A DNA stretch of 64,000 nt, taken from contig JBCBRH010000007.1 in the NCBI GenBank assembly GCA_039819785.1, positions 1 to 64,000 of the forward strand, written 5' to 3'. The stretch is from JBCBRD01 sp039819785 (GTDB lineage Bacteria > Pseudomonadota > Alphaproteobacteria > Rhizobiales > Hyphomicrobiaceae). Both the position numbers and the translations under genes were made by a program. Shown in pieces: positions 19,063-27,205 of this stretch. Positions within the stretch are counted from its first letter, which is position 1. Each line of letters begins with the position of its first letter. Under the pieces are notes generated by a model. That model saw only the letters and a program-made list of their open reading frames with translations, searched no databases and was not told the DNA's origin.

Positions 19063-19076
19063 GCCATCGTGATGGC
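19063..19076. terminator. Hairpin between convergent glgB and the GG hydrolase gene
   Basis: A perfect 14-base palindrome (GCCATCGTGATGGC) sits directly after the glgB stop, flanked by a second inverted pair ACAGGC/GCCTGT that overlaps its edges. The gene ahead and the gene beyond run toward each other, which is where a stop signal is expected. There is no T-run on either strand, so termination by this hairpin alone is uncertain. Confidence 0.3.
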
Positions 19077-19148
19077 CTGTATTGCTCGCGTCTTGTGTCG
19101 CGCGCCGATCTATTGTTTACCCGGCAAGCTCCCGACCTTGCGTGAGCC

Positions 19149-21536
19149 TTAACGCTTTGCGGCTCGCGTGAACAACACGCCCATGCTGTCCGACAATGTC
19201 ACAGGACCACCTTGATATTCCTGCGGCAGCGGCGGAGTGGCGAGTGTGACGGTCCAGCCCTTTTTATCCTTTCCGGACGCATGCAGGTCGAGTGGATCGA
19301 AATCCTCGATGGCCTCGCCTTCCATGTGGGCGATAATCAAGACCTCTTCGCCGTCGGGCCCTTTGCGATGGGACTTGAACAGTACGGTCCCCTCGACCGG
19401 TTGGCGGTATTCAAATGTTTCATGCTTTGAGAAGTTCTGCTGCAACCAAGGCCGCTCTGCGCGGAACTTTCGAAGGGCATAGTTGAAAGCCGTCTGTTCG
19501 TCACTCAATGCCGCTTCGTAAAGTGAGACATTGCAATAGTCGTGCATGTCATCCATCCAGGCGCGCGCGAACGCTTTCAGGCTTTCGGGCGTAAACGGTT
19601 TTTCGCCTGCCAATGGCGGGTCGACCTGATTCAAGAGCTTGGTGATAACGTCCAGATCATAGTCGGTGACGTCGACCAGAGCTGGCAGAAAGCCCATGAA
19701 GCGCCGAAGTTCATCACGCTCGCCGAAGCCCATTTCCTTCAGCCGTACAAACGAGGATGGAACTGAATACGCGTAGGTATCGATCTGCCATGTCAGTGAA
19801 ACCGCCTCTTCGGCCACCACCTTCACGCCGTATCTGTCATCCTGGTTCCTGATGAAGCCCCAGCTTGCGCGCGCGGATGCATTCAGGAAGTCCATGGGCA
19901 CTCCGGGGAACGCAGCATAGGTCACCAGGTTGATCGCCGGGTTGTCATACGCTTTGTCGAGGATTTCCATCCGCGATTCGCCAAGCCGCGTGTTGACGTT
20001 CAGCTTTGGGCTGATCTGCGTGCCACGCCGCAGGGTATCATGGTTGGCGCATCCCGAAATCCAGTGCGACCCGTGTTCGACGATCTCACGTATCCGCCAC
20101 CATTTCGAAAGCCAGAAGCAGAACAAGAACGGCGTGTTGTGAGCAAAGGTCAGTGGTCCCCACTGGAACACATCATCGTCGCGCTGCTTTTCGATCACCG
20201 CGCGATACGTCGAGGACAGCTCCCAATCCGACTGCGGCCATGGCCGGCCGTCTTCGAAGATGAACCAGGGGCGGTAACGGACACCGGCGACGTCCTGGAC
20301 GACGTCTGACATGGATTGGAGATAGTCATCATCGTGGCGCATGGTCTCGCCGGCCATGTCGTACCATTGGAAGTCCTGCGCGCCATCAACGCGCACACCG
20401 TCGGCGCCGAAGTTCACTTTGCGACGCTGCATCTCCAGGAGGATAGCGCGCACGATCCCGTGCCGGTAATTGATGTTTTGGCCATACATGTTCGGGCCGG
20501 CGAAATAGTAGTGGTTGAGAGCAGACAGGGCCTGATTGTCGGCGTGACCGAAGACGACGTCGAAAATCAGTTTTTTGGGCGATTCTGGAAAGTTATGGAG
20601 TGCGGCTGCCAAGTCGACGAGTTCGTCGGGACGGCCCGTTTCCAGGATGGCTGGATTGACGCCCGCCATCCCCGACGTCATGACGTCATAGCCCCAGTTG
20701 GTTGTGTCAACGCGACGGAGATCGACCATGACGGACCCATCGTCGCTTTCTGTTTCACTCCAGAAGTCCGGACCTTTTTCATACAGCGTCGTCGGCTCGA
20801 CGGGCATCAACTGTACCGCGCCGTAGCCTAGAAAAATGCGCTCGTGGGGTTCATGGTTCAGGTCACGCCGGCAGCGCTCGGCAAGGTGCTCGAAGTGCCG
20901 CGTCAGACTGGCGATTGTTCCACCAGCGGTCGCGGTGGCGACGTGGATTTGAAGGATGCAGGACGGTGGTCCGATCTTCAACGGTTCGTCGCCTGTCTGG
21001 CGCTCCGCAAGCTCCTGATAGTAGGCAAGATCGGAACGGGCAGCCTGCATGGCTTCGAGATCGTAGTATTCCGCGGGGGCCATGGCTCCGAAGGGAAGCG
21101 AATTAGCCAGCGGATCGAATATCCGGTGCCAGACTCCTTCCGCGTCGCGCCAGGTGATTGCATAAAACGTCCCAACCACGTCCCGTGTTCCAGCACGCAT
21201 GCCGTCCACCACAGCGAACGCGAATGCGTCGAAGCGCTGAACCGGGACACGTGTGCGTTTGAAGGTGTGTGTCTGCCGGGAGACTTGCAGGTTCAAGGGC
21301 TCGGTCGGTTCAAGGAGTTCAAGAAATATGTCGCCGTCGGGAATGCGACGCTCCATCAGTTCGGGGAGCCAGAAACCGACCTCGCATCGGTCGCCGACCT
21401 TATTTGCGCCGAGCCGCAGGGCGATCAGCTGGCCCGCGTCAAACTGGCTATCTGCTGCATCCAATGTCTCGCGGCACCAGTGCACCAGCGCTTCCGTTGC
21501 GGCGGTATCGACCGTGAACTTTGGGTGTTTATCCAT
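19149..21536 (-). CDS. gghA: Glucosylglycerol hydrolase-like GH13 enzyme
   Basis: This 795-residue protein looks like the cyanobacterial glucosylglycerol hydrolase family (GghA, Slr1670 type), which splits 2-O-alpha-glucosylglycerol into glucose and glycerol when salt stress ends. An N-terminal region of about 280 residues precedes a divergent GH13 barrel. The barrel shows GADGVRVDGAQDFQWYD (nucleophile Asp), WFIFEDGRPWPQSDW (acid/base Glu) and SGCANHDTLRRGTQ (the region IV His-Asp pair). The start is taken at 21536 because GAGGG lies six bases before it; an ATG at 21557 with GGAAG is also possible. It lies 124 bp downstream of ggpS on the same strand, which strongly supports the substrate. 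The family call rests on my recognition of its sequence pattern plus context; another alpha-glucoside hydrolase is the alternative. Confidence 0.8.
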   Translation of the reverse strand: MDKHPKFTVDTAATEALVHWCRETLDAADSQFDAGQLIALRLGANKVGDRCEVGFWLPELMERRIPDGDIFLELLEPTEPLNLQVSRQTHTFKRTRVPVQRFDAFAFAVVDGMRAGTRDVVGTFYAITWRDAEGVWHRIFDPLANSLPFGAMAPAEYYDLEAMQAARSDLAYYQELAERQTGDEPLKIGPPSCILQIHVATATAGGTIASLTRHFEHLAERCRRDLNHEPHERIFLGYGAVQLMPVEPTTLYEKGPDFWSETESDDGSVMVDLRRVDTTNWGYDVMTSGMAGVNPAILETGRPDELVDLAAALHNFPESPKKLIFDVVFGHADNQALSALNHYYFAGPNMYGQNINYRHGIVRAILLEMQRRKVNFGADGVRVDGAQDFQWYDMAGETMRHDDDYLQSMSDVVQDVAGVRYRPWFIFEDGRPWPQSDWELSSTYRAVIEKQRDDDVFQWGPLTFAHNTPFLFCFWLSKWWRIREIVEHGSHWISGCANHDTLRRGTQISPKLNVNTRLGESRMEILDKAYDNPAINLVTYAAFPGVPMDFLNASARASWGFIRNQDDRYGVKVVAEEAVSLTWQIDTYAYSVPSSFVRLKEMGFGERDELRRFMGFLPALVDVTDYDLDVITKLLNQVDPPLAGEKPFTPESLKAFARAWMDDMHDYCNVSLYEAALSDEQTAFNYALRKFRAERPWLQQNFSKHETFEYRQPVEGTVLFKSHRKGPDGEEVLIIAHMEGEAIEDFDPLDLHASGKDKKGWTVTLATPPLPQEYQGGPVTLSDSMGVLFTRAAKR

Positions 21537-21660
21537 CAATTGCCCTCGATAAAGCATGCCGCTTCCAGCGCGAAGTCGCGTCGGCGTCAGCAGATGTGGT
21601 CGTCTGATATGAAAATGTGGGGGCGCCGCTGTTGGATTTCAGCGATTCTGCCGATTTGTG

Positions 21661-23172
21661 TCAGGCCGTGTTGGCCTTGGCCGGATTGGTCCCCTTAATG
21701 GCATCGAACACACGCTGTTGCTCGTCTGCCCAGGCCTTGATGTCGAGTTCCCTCACCGTGCGCTTCATGGCTTTCATCCGCTCACGGCGCTCGTCCATGG
21801 GCATGTCCAATGCCTGGTCGATGGCTGCATCCATATAGCGGTGGGAAAATGGGTTGACGAGAAGCGCATCGCTGAGCTCCACAGCGGCGCCTGCGAATTC
21901 GGATAACACAAGTGTCCCGACGTCGACGTCATCGCCGACCTTTTGAGCGGCGACGAATTCAGCGGCGACGAGATTGAGACCGTCTGCAAGGGGTGTAATC
22001 CAACAGATGTCGGCGGCACGGTAATAAGACACCAATTCATCAAACTTGACCGGCTTTGAAAGCAACGAGACAGGCTGCCATTCGAAGCTGCCGAATTTGC
22101 CGTTGATGTGGCCTGTCAGTGATTCAATCTCGCGCTGCACTTCCTGATAGGCTGCCATGTCCCGATTGGCTTCGACCGATACGTGCATCAGACGGATCTT
22201 ACCGATCAACTCAGGGCGTCTTTCAAACAAGCGTTCGTAAGCGCTGAGCAGTTCCGCGCCGCCTTTGGTGTAGTCGGTTCGCGAGACCGATATGATTAAG
22301 CGGCAGCCATTCAGGTCATCGATAATCGATTCCATGCGTTCGCTGGCATCGTCGCGCTGTGCAACGGTCGTGATGTAGTCGACATCAATGCCGACGGGAT
22401 GCGACGACAGCAGGATTTCGCGTCCGGCAAAGCCCAGGCGGATCGGGACCGTGCTCTCGGACAAGGCCATGCCGCGGGATGAGAACTCGTTTCGAACCGG
22501 GATCTCTTCGAGGACTTCACAATCGAAAAGGCTTTTCGCCGTTGAGACGAAATTCACTGTGTAGCGCGGGACGTGGAAGCCGATCACATCACAAGACAAA
22601 AGGCTCTCGATGATTTCGACGCGCCATGGCATGACGTTGAACATGTCAGCTGCTGGAAAAGGCGTGTGGTGAAAGAAGGCGACCTTCAGCTTGGGATTGA
22701 TGCGCTTGATGTACTGGGGTACGAGCCAAAGGTTGTAGTCGTGAACCCAAATGACGCTGCCTTCTGTCGCCTCGGCGGCAGCGGCTTCTGCAAACAGCCA
22801 GTTGACTTCACGGAATGTCGGCCAATCAACGGGGTCGTAGTTGTAGCGTTCCTTGAAGGAATGCAGGATCGGCCACATCGCCTCTTTGGAGGTGACATGG
22901 TAAAAGCTCGTCACCTGTTCGGCTGTGAGCGGCAGTCGGCTAACCCGGTAGGTGCCGTAGCTGTCCTCGATCGTGATCACGCGCTCGAAGTCGGCGGCCC
23001 CATCTTCTGACGCTTTCCAAGCCACCCACGATCCGCCATCGGCGCGACCGAAAAAGCTCTTCAGCGTCGGCACGATGCCATTTGGGCTTTTGTTTTCGCG
23101 TTGGATGATTTCGCCATCGACAAGCACCTCTTCGTAGGGCTGCCGATGGTAGACGATCACAAGTTCAGACAT
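21661..23172 (-). CDS. ggpS: Glucosylglycerol-phosphate synthase (GT20)
   Basis: Transfers glucose from ADP-glucose to sn-glycerol-3-phosphate, giving glucosylglycerol-3-phosphate, the first step in making the osmolyte glucosylglycerol. The 503-residue protein resembles cyanobacterial GgpS more than trehalose-6-phosphate synthase: it opens with VIVYHRQPYEE, KSPNGIVPTLKSFF and VPLTAEQ-like blocks. GT20 marks follow: HDYNLW (residues 144-149), FFHHTPFP near 165, SRTDYTKG near 303 and PLADGLNLVAAEFV near 395. The start overlaps the upstream phosphatase gene by eight bases, so the two are co-translated. Trehalose-6-phosphate synthase is the main alternative; the N-terminal blocks and the neighbouring hydrolase and gpsA argue for GG. 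Confidence 0.92.
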   Translation of the reverse strand: MSELVIVYHRQPYEEVLVDGEIIQRENKSPNGIVPTLKSFFGRADGGSWVAWKASEDGAADFERVITIEDSYGTYRVSRLPLTAEQVTSFYHVTSKEAMWPILHSFKERYNYDPVDWPTFREVNWLFAEAAAAEATEGSVIWVHDYNLWLVPQYIKRINPKLKVAFFHHTPFPAADMFNVMPWRVEIIESLLSCDVIGFHVPRYTVNFVSTAKSLFDCEVLEEIPVRNEFSSRGMALSESTVPIRLGFAGREILLSSHPVGIDVDYITTVAQRDDASERMESIIDDLNGCRLIISVSRTDYTKGGAELLSAYERLFERRPELIGKIRLMHVSVEANRDMAAYQEVQREIESLTGHINGKFGSFEWQPVSLLSKPVKFDELVSYYRAADICWITPLADGLNLVAAEFVAAQKVGDDVDVGTLVLSEFAGAAVELSDALLVNPFSHRYMDAAIDQALDMPMDERRERMKAMKRTVRELDIKAWADEQQRVFDAIKGTNPAKANTA

Positions 23173-23941
23173 TGAGTGGCGGTCTCTTTTTTGGACTCAT
23201 TTCATGATGATGCACAGCCTCGGCAATTCCTCCGGCTCCATGGGATGAGGCGACATAGACGTGCGATTTGTCGGTGACTTTGGCCAATAGCCCCGCCTCG
23301 CTGTTGCCCACGGCGACGCCACGCAATCCCGTTTCAAACAACGATAAGTCGTTCATCGTGTCGCCGGCGACGAGCACCTTTTCGTCTTCGACTTCGAGGA
23401 ATTCAATCAACCGCTTAAGAGAGGGCCCCTTGCTGATGCCAGGTGGGAGGACATCGAAAAAACGATTGTCGGAGATGAGCACGTCGAAGCCCATTTCACG
23501 GATGCGGTGTCCGGCTGCATCGTCATAGGTCCCAGGATCCAAATCGTAACTGACTCGATAGCGGAAAGGTGTTGGCTGCAACGTCAAACCGCTAGCTCCG
23601 TCTAGCGCGGCTTTAATCTCATCGGCGCGGTTGTTCCAAAGCTTGGAGATTTCGGTTTCAAGTTGTGGGATCGGCGCGACCCTGCGGCCGTCGTCATCGT
23701 TTTCCGGGTGGACCTGGGCAATCGTGGTTCCAACGTCACCAATCACGTAGTCAGGCCAGGGAACACCTGTTTCCCTGCAGAGATACTCTATGAACGGCAG
23801 GTCGCGGCCCGACACGAAGATTAATCCGACATCGCTGCGTGCGCTCTCGATCCAATCGTAAAGTGCTGCGCGCTGATCCTGCGATCCCCCGAGAAAGGTT
23901 CCGTCGAGATCAGTCGCGAGGATGAATTGTCGATGCTTCAT
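23165..23941 (-). CDS. HAD-IIB phosphatase, probable glucosylglycerol-3-phosphatase
   Basis: A 258-residue HAD-superfamily phosphatase related to sucrose-phosphatase-like enzymes. The four HAD motifs are visible: DLDGTFLGG (residues 11-19, nucleophile Asp), VSGRDLP near 43, the lysine in ISKGPSLKRL near 170, and AGDTMNDLSLFE near 193. A cap domain of the C2 type lies between motifs II and III. Its stop overlaps the ggpS start by eight bases, so it very probably dephosphorylates the GgpS product to glucosylglycerol. It does not resemble the cyanobacterial GG-phosphatase StpA as I know it. In some gammaproteobacteria a HAD phosphatase is fused to the synthase (GgpPS); here the same two functions appear as separate, overlapping genes in the same order. 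Substrate assignment is inferred from context. Confidence 0.8.
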   Translation of the reverse strand: MKHRQFILATDLDGTFLGGSQDQRAALYDWIESARSDVGLIFVSGRDLPFIEYLCRETGVPWPDYVIGDVGTTIAQVHPENDDDGRRVAPIPQLETEISKLWNNRADEIKAALDGASGLTLQPTPFRYRVSYDLDPGTYDDAAGHRIREMGFDVLISDNRFFDVLPPGISKGPSLKRLIEFLEVEDEKVLVAGDTMNDLSLFETGLRGVAVGNSEAGLLAKVTDKSHVYVASSHGAGGIAEAVHHHEMSPKKRPPLNV

Positions 23942-24038
23942 AAGGGGCGTTGTTTGCTCTCTTGTTTGAGCGCTCGGCCGACGTCATAGGCTTAATCGAG
24001 TTTGCCGCTCGGGGTGCGTGGTGGTGTGTCGGAAACCA

Positions 24039-25190
24039 TTACGTCATAAGATCGGCGACGTGCTGGGCAGCACCCTCGCCCTGCGGATGCTCCAATTCAA
24101 TGTCGAGCGCGCGCGGTTCAGCCTCCAGGGGACGCGTCCAAAGGTTGCCGAAGGTTTCGCCGATGTCGGCATGCTCATGGACGATGGCGTAGACGGCCTC
24201 CGATATCGGCATTTCGATGCCCTTGGCGCGAGCCAAATGAACGACGGATGCGCAATTCGCAACACCTTCGACGACAACGGGTTTGCCGTCAAAAATTTCA
24301 TCGCGAGGGCGATGCTGGCCAAGCTGAGTGCCATAGCTCAAGTTGCGGGATTGCAGGCTCGAGCACGTCAGAATTAAATCACCGATCCCGGAAAGTCCCG
24401 TCACGGTTTCGCGGCGACCGCCAAGCGCCTCCGCCAGCACTTTCATTTCGTCCAAGCCACGGGTGATGAGGGCTGCGCGTGTGTTTGATGCAAAGCCTGC
24501 CCCCGTCACGATCCCGCACAATATGGCCAGAACGTTCTTGACCGCGCCGCCGACTTCAACGCCGACCACGTCATCGGACATGAAGGGCCGGAACGTTTCC
24601 GTCCCCAGCGACACGGCCACCCGGGCTGACAATGTTTCTTCTGGTTGTCGACCATCTGCACGGTCGAATTCACAGGCAATCGTGACGGCCGTTGGAAACC
24701 CCTTGGCCGTTTCGTCGGCAAAGGTTGGCCCGGACAGAGCGCCGACTTCGTGGCCAGGAATGGCCTCTTTGACAACTTGTGTCATCAACAGACCACTTTC
24801 GGCCTCAATCCCCTTGGCGCACACGATCAACGGGACGCCGACTTTGAGCACGTCACGGAGTTGCTGACAGATATCGCGAATGGACGTCGACGGAGTAACC
24901 AGTAAAACGAGGTCGGTATCCGCACACGCTTCAGCCATGTCCGTCATGGCCACGAGACCTTCAGCCAGAGGCACATCGTTCAGGTAGCGGGTGTTGCGAC
25001 GGTTGGTGTTGATATCGTCCACGATGGTCTTGCTGCGACCCCATATGCGAACGTCGCGACCGGCACTTCTTGCAGTGGTCGCAAGAGCTGTTCCCCAAGC
25101 GCCCGCACCGATTACCGTCACGCGCTCGAATGGAATGGCCGAAAGATGATTCTCGTTTTTCGATTTCACAATGGTCGTGGCGTGTTCCAT
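24039..25190 (-). CDS. gpsA: Glycerol-3-phosphate dehydrogenase [NAD(P)+]
   Basis: Reduces dihydroxyacetone phosphate to sn-glycerol-3-phosphate in the cytosol. The 383-residue protein carries the Rossmann motif VTVIGAGAWGTALATTARS near residue 24, CAKGIE, ALSGPTFADETAKGFPT, the catalytic lysine in EVGGAVKNVLAILCGI and NTRAALITRGLDEM. The start at 25190 (MEHATTIVK) gives a short N-terminal tail; an in-frame codon at 25265 would add 25 more residues without homology. It is about 50 residues longer than many GpsA proteins, mainly at the two ends. It lies 97 bp upstream of the phosphatase gene on the same strand, so it probably supplies the acceptor for GgpS. A second gpsA for phospholipid synthesis may exist elsewhere; that cannot be judged here. 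Confidence 0.93.
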   Translation of the reverse strand: MEHATTIVKSKNENHLSAIPFERVTVIGAGAWGTALATTARSAGRDVRIWGRSKTIVDDINTNRRNTRYLNDVPLAEGLVAMTDMAEACADTDLVLLVTPSTSIRDICQQLRDVLKVGVPLIVCAKGIEAESGLLMTQVVKEAIPGHEVGALSGPTFADETAKGFPTAVTIACEFDRADGRQPEETLSARVAVSLGTETFRPFMSDDVVGVEVGGAVKNVLAILCGIVTGAGFASNTRAALITRGLDEMKVLAEALGGRRETVTGLSGIGDLILTCSSLQSRNLSYGTQLGQHRPRDEIFDGKPVVVEGVANCASVVHLARAKGIEMPISEAVYAIVHEHADIGETFGNLWTRPLEAEPRALDIELEHPQGEGAAQHVADLMT

Positions 25191-25412
25191 CCGACGTTTG
25201 GCTCTGTATACTTCCGCGTGCACTCTCGTTGTTCGGAAGTCTAACACATTCGCCAGACCCTGCAAAAAGTGTGGTCAGCGCTCGATTGTTCCGTAACATG
25301 AATGGGACGTCCGGATCGGTCGATTGATTGGCAGGAACGAAGTTCCAAGCGTGAGGGTTCGCCACTTGTCAGGCACGTTTCAAAACACACTCAAGTGGGT
25401 CATCCCGTCTCT
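25191..25412. promoter_or_regulatory. Divergent spacer between gpsA-GG genes and the symporter
   Basis: This 222-bp spacer separates the leftward gpsA-phosphatase-ggpS-gghA set from the rightward symporter, so promoters for both must lie here. I see no perfect palindrome or clear -35/-10 pair. If the gene sets are salt-induced, shared control from this spacer would be the simplest arrangement, but the sequence does not show it. Confidence 0.35.
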
Positions 25413-27005
25413 ATGAACGAAGTCGCACAGGCGTTGCACCCCATCGATCTCGTCGTCGTCGCACTGTACTTCGCAGTCGTTATCGCCATCGGAATTCACG
25501 TCAGCCGTCAAACGCAAACCGGAGAAGACCTGTTCCTTGCGGGGCGGTCGCTCGGCTGGTTCGCGATTGGCATGTCGCTGTTTGCGTCTAACATTTCGTC
25601 CACAACTCTTATTGGCCTGACGGGTTCGGCCTACGCCGATGGCATTTCGGTTTCGGCCTATGAGTGGGTTGCCGGCGTTCCGCTGATCATCCTGGCGTTT
25701 GTGTTTGTGCCAATGTTTCTTGCTGCGCGCATTACGACCGTCCCTGAGTATCTCGAGGTGCGATATGACAATCGGGTGCGGCGGTATTTTTCGGCCACCA
25801 CGATTGCGCTGACCGTTCTGGTCGATATGGCGGGTGGCCTATATGCCGGCGCGGTTGTGCTGCGTGTGTTTTTTCCCGACGTTTCGTTGTGGGCGTTCTG
25901 TGCCGCGATTGGTTTGTTCGCGGGCTTATATACTGCGACAGGTGGCCTGCGGGCGGTTGTCTACACCGACATCCTTCAGGCTGTTGTGCTGCTCGTTGGA
26001 AGTACTGCGTTGACCATCGTGATGTTTGGCAAACTGGATTATTCGTGGGCCACGGTGCTGGCCTCGGCACCAGCTGAGCATTTCTCCGTGATTCGCCCGT
26101 TCGATGATCCGCAACTGCCATGGCCCGGCTTGGTCAGCGGCGTTGTACTGTTGGGGTTTTGGTACTGGGTCACCAACCAATACATTGTCCAACGAGTTCT
26201 CGGCGCGCGGGATCTGCGCCATGCGCAATGGGGCGCGATGTTCGGTGGTGGTTTGAAGCTTTTGCCGCTGCTTGTGATGGTACTGCCGGGCGCCATGGCG
26301 ATTTCGGTTTATCCAGACATTGCCAATCGAGACATGGTCTTTCCCACAATGATTGTCAGCGCGTTGCCGATCGGACTTTCCGGTCTCGTTCTGGCCGGCT
26401 TGATCGCGGCCATCATGTCGAGTGTGGATTCGACGCTGAATGCCTCATCCACGCTGATCGTCCATGACTTCGTAATGAAAGACGGCGAACAGCTTGAGCC
26501 TACGGTGGAACGGCGGTACGGGCAGTTTACAACGCTTGCGGTCATGGTCGTTGCCATTGTGTGGGCGCCTGCGATCGAAAACTTTTCCGGCCTGTGGGCT
26601 TATCTCCAGCAGGTGTTTTCCATTCTTGTTCCGCCGGTGGCAGCCATCTTCCTCATCGGCGCGTTCTGGAAGGGTGCGACGGCAAACGGCGCGTTCTGGG
26701 CACTCGCCGTAGGCCACGCAATTGGTGCGTGTGTCTTCATCGCGACGCAGGTCGGGCTCTGGCCGCTGCATTTCACAATCAACGTGTTTGTCATGACCGT
26801 GGTGTCAGGCTGCGTTCTGGGGCTTGTTTCCAAGTATGGATCGGCAGAAAGTCTGCCGCGCGCAGACCAAATTCAACGCGGTGTCTGGCGGCCTGCCATA
26901 GCTATCGCGCCAGAAACAAAGGCGGCCTCTTTTCTGGTCGACCCGCGCCTCCATGCGGCGCTTGTGTTGTGCGGGATCGTGGCAACGGTTGTTGTTTTTT
27001 GGTGA
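25413..27005 (+). CDS. Sodium:solute symporter (SSS/SGLT family)
   Basis: A 530-residue integral membrane protein of the SSS family, which imports sugars, amino acids or vitamins with Na+. The start at 25413 (MNEVAQALHP) places the first membrane helix at residues 11-30 (LVVVALYFAVVIAIGIHV); an in-frame codon at 25302 would add a hydrophilic tail. Family marks are GRSLGWFAIGMSLFASNISSTTLIG, TTVPEYLEVRYDNR, GLYTATGGLRAVVYTDILQ and LIAAIMSSVDSTLNASSTL. Roughly 14 hydrophobic segments can be counted. The helices resemble the sugar-transporting SGLT branch more than proline or pantothenate carriers. Because it is divergent from the GG genes, uptake of glucosylglycerol or of a related sugar is a reasonable guess, but the substrate is not shown by the sequence. 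Confidence 0.88.
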   Translation: MNEVAQALHPIDLVVVALYFAVVIAIGIHVSRQTQTGEDLFLAGRSLGWFAIGMSLFASNISSTTLIGLTGSAYADGISVSAYEWVAGVPLIILAFVFVPMFLAARITTVPEYLEVRYDNRVRRYFSATTIALTVLVDMAGGLYAGAVVLRVFFPDVSLWAFCAAIGLFAGLYTATGGLRAVVYTDILQAVVLLVGSTALTIVMFGKLDYSWATVLASAPAEHFSVIRPFDDPQLPWPGLVSGVVLLGFWYWVTNQYIVQRVLGARDLRHAQWGAMFGGGLKLLPLLVMVLPGAMAISVYPDIANRDMVFPTMIVSALPIGLSGLVLAGLIAAIMSSVDSTLNASSTLIVHDFVMKDGEQLEPTVERRYGQFTTLAVMVVAIVWAPAIENFSGLWAYLQQVFSILVPPVAAIFLIGAFWKGATANGAFWALAVGHAIGACVFIATQVGLWPLHFTINVFVMTVVSGCVLGLVSKYGSAESLPRADQIQRGVWRPAIAIAPETKAASFLVDPRLHAALVLCGIVATVVVFW

Positions 27006-27140
27006 TGCGGCCGGTGCATTGGTGAAGGGTTGTCTGGTGGGCCGGTGAGGCCGTCTGCTTTTGCTTGACTTCTAATTGCAATCCGATGGTGTGGAATGGA
27101 AACTGGTTGACCGCTTTGCGGCGGGCGTGCGCCGAACAAT

Positions 27141-27176
27141 AAAAAACGCGAGCGCCCGGTTGATGGACGCCCGCGT
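27141..27176 (-). terminator. Intrinsic terminator of the glutamine synthetase gene
   Basis: Read on the minus strand, a 12-bp stem (27176-27165 with 27157-27146, two G-T pairs) with a seven-base loop is followed by a run of T residues at 27146-27141. It lies 30 bp beyond the glnII stop. On the plus strand the same hairpin lies 140 bp after the symporter and is followed by a short CTTT, so it may slow transcription from both sides. Confidence 0.75.
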
Positions 27177-27205
27177 CTTTCATGTATGTATCAAGTCACC
27201 GCTGA

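Noticed and set aside
20844..21698. A 284-codon open frame on the plus strand
   Set aside because: Antisense to the GG hydrolase gene and the spacer; no motif or ribosome site.
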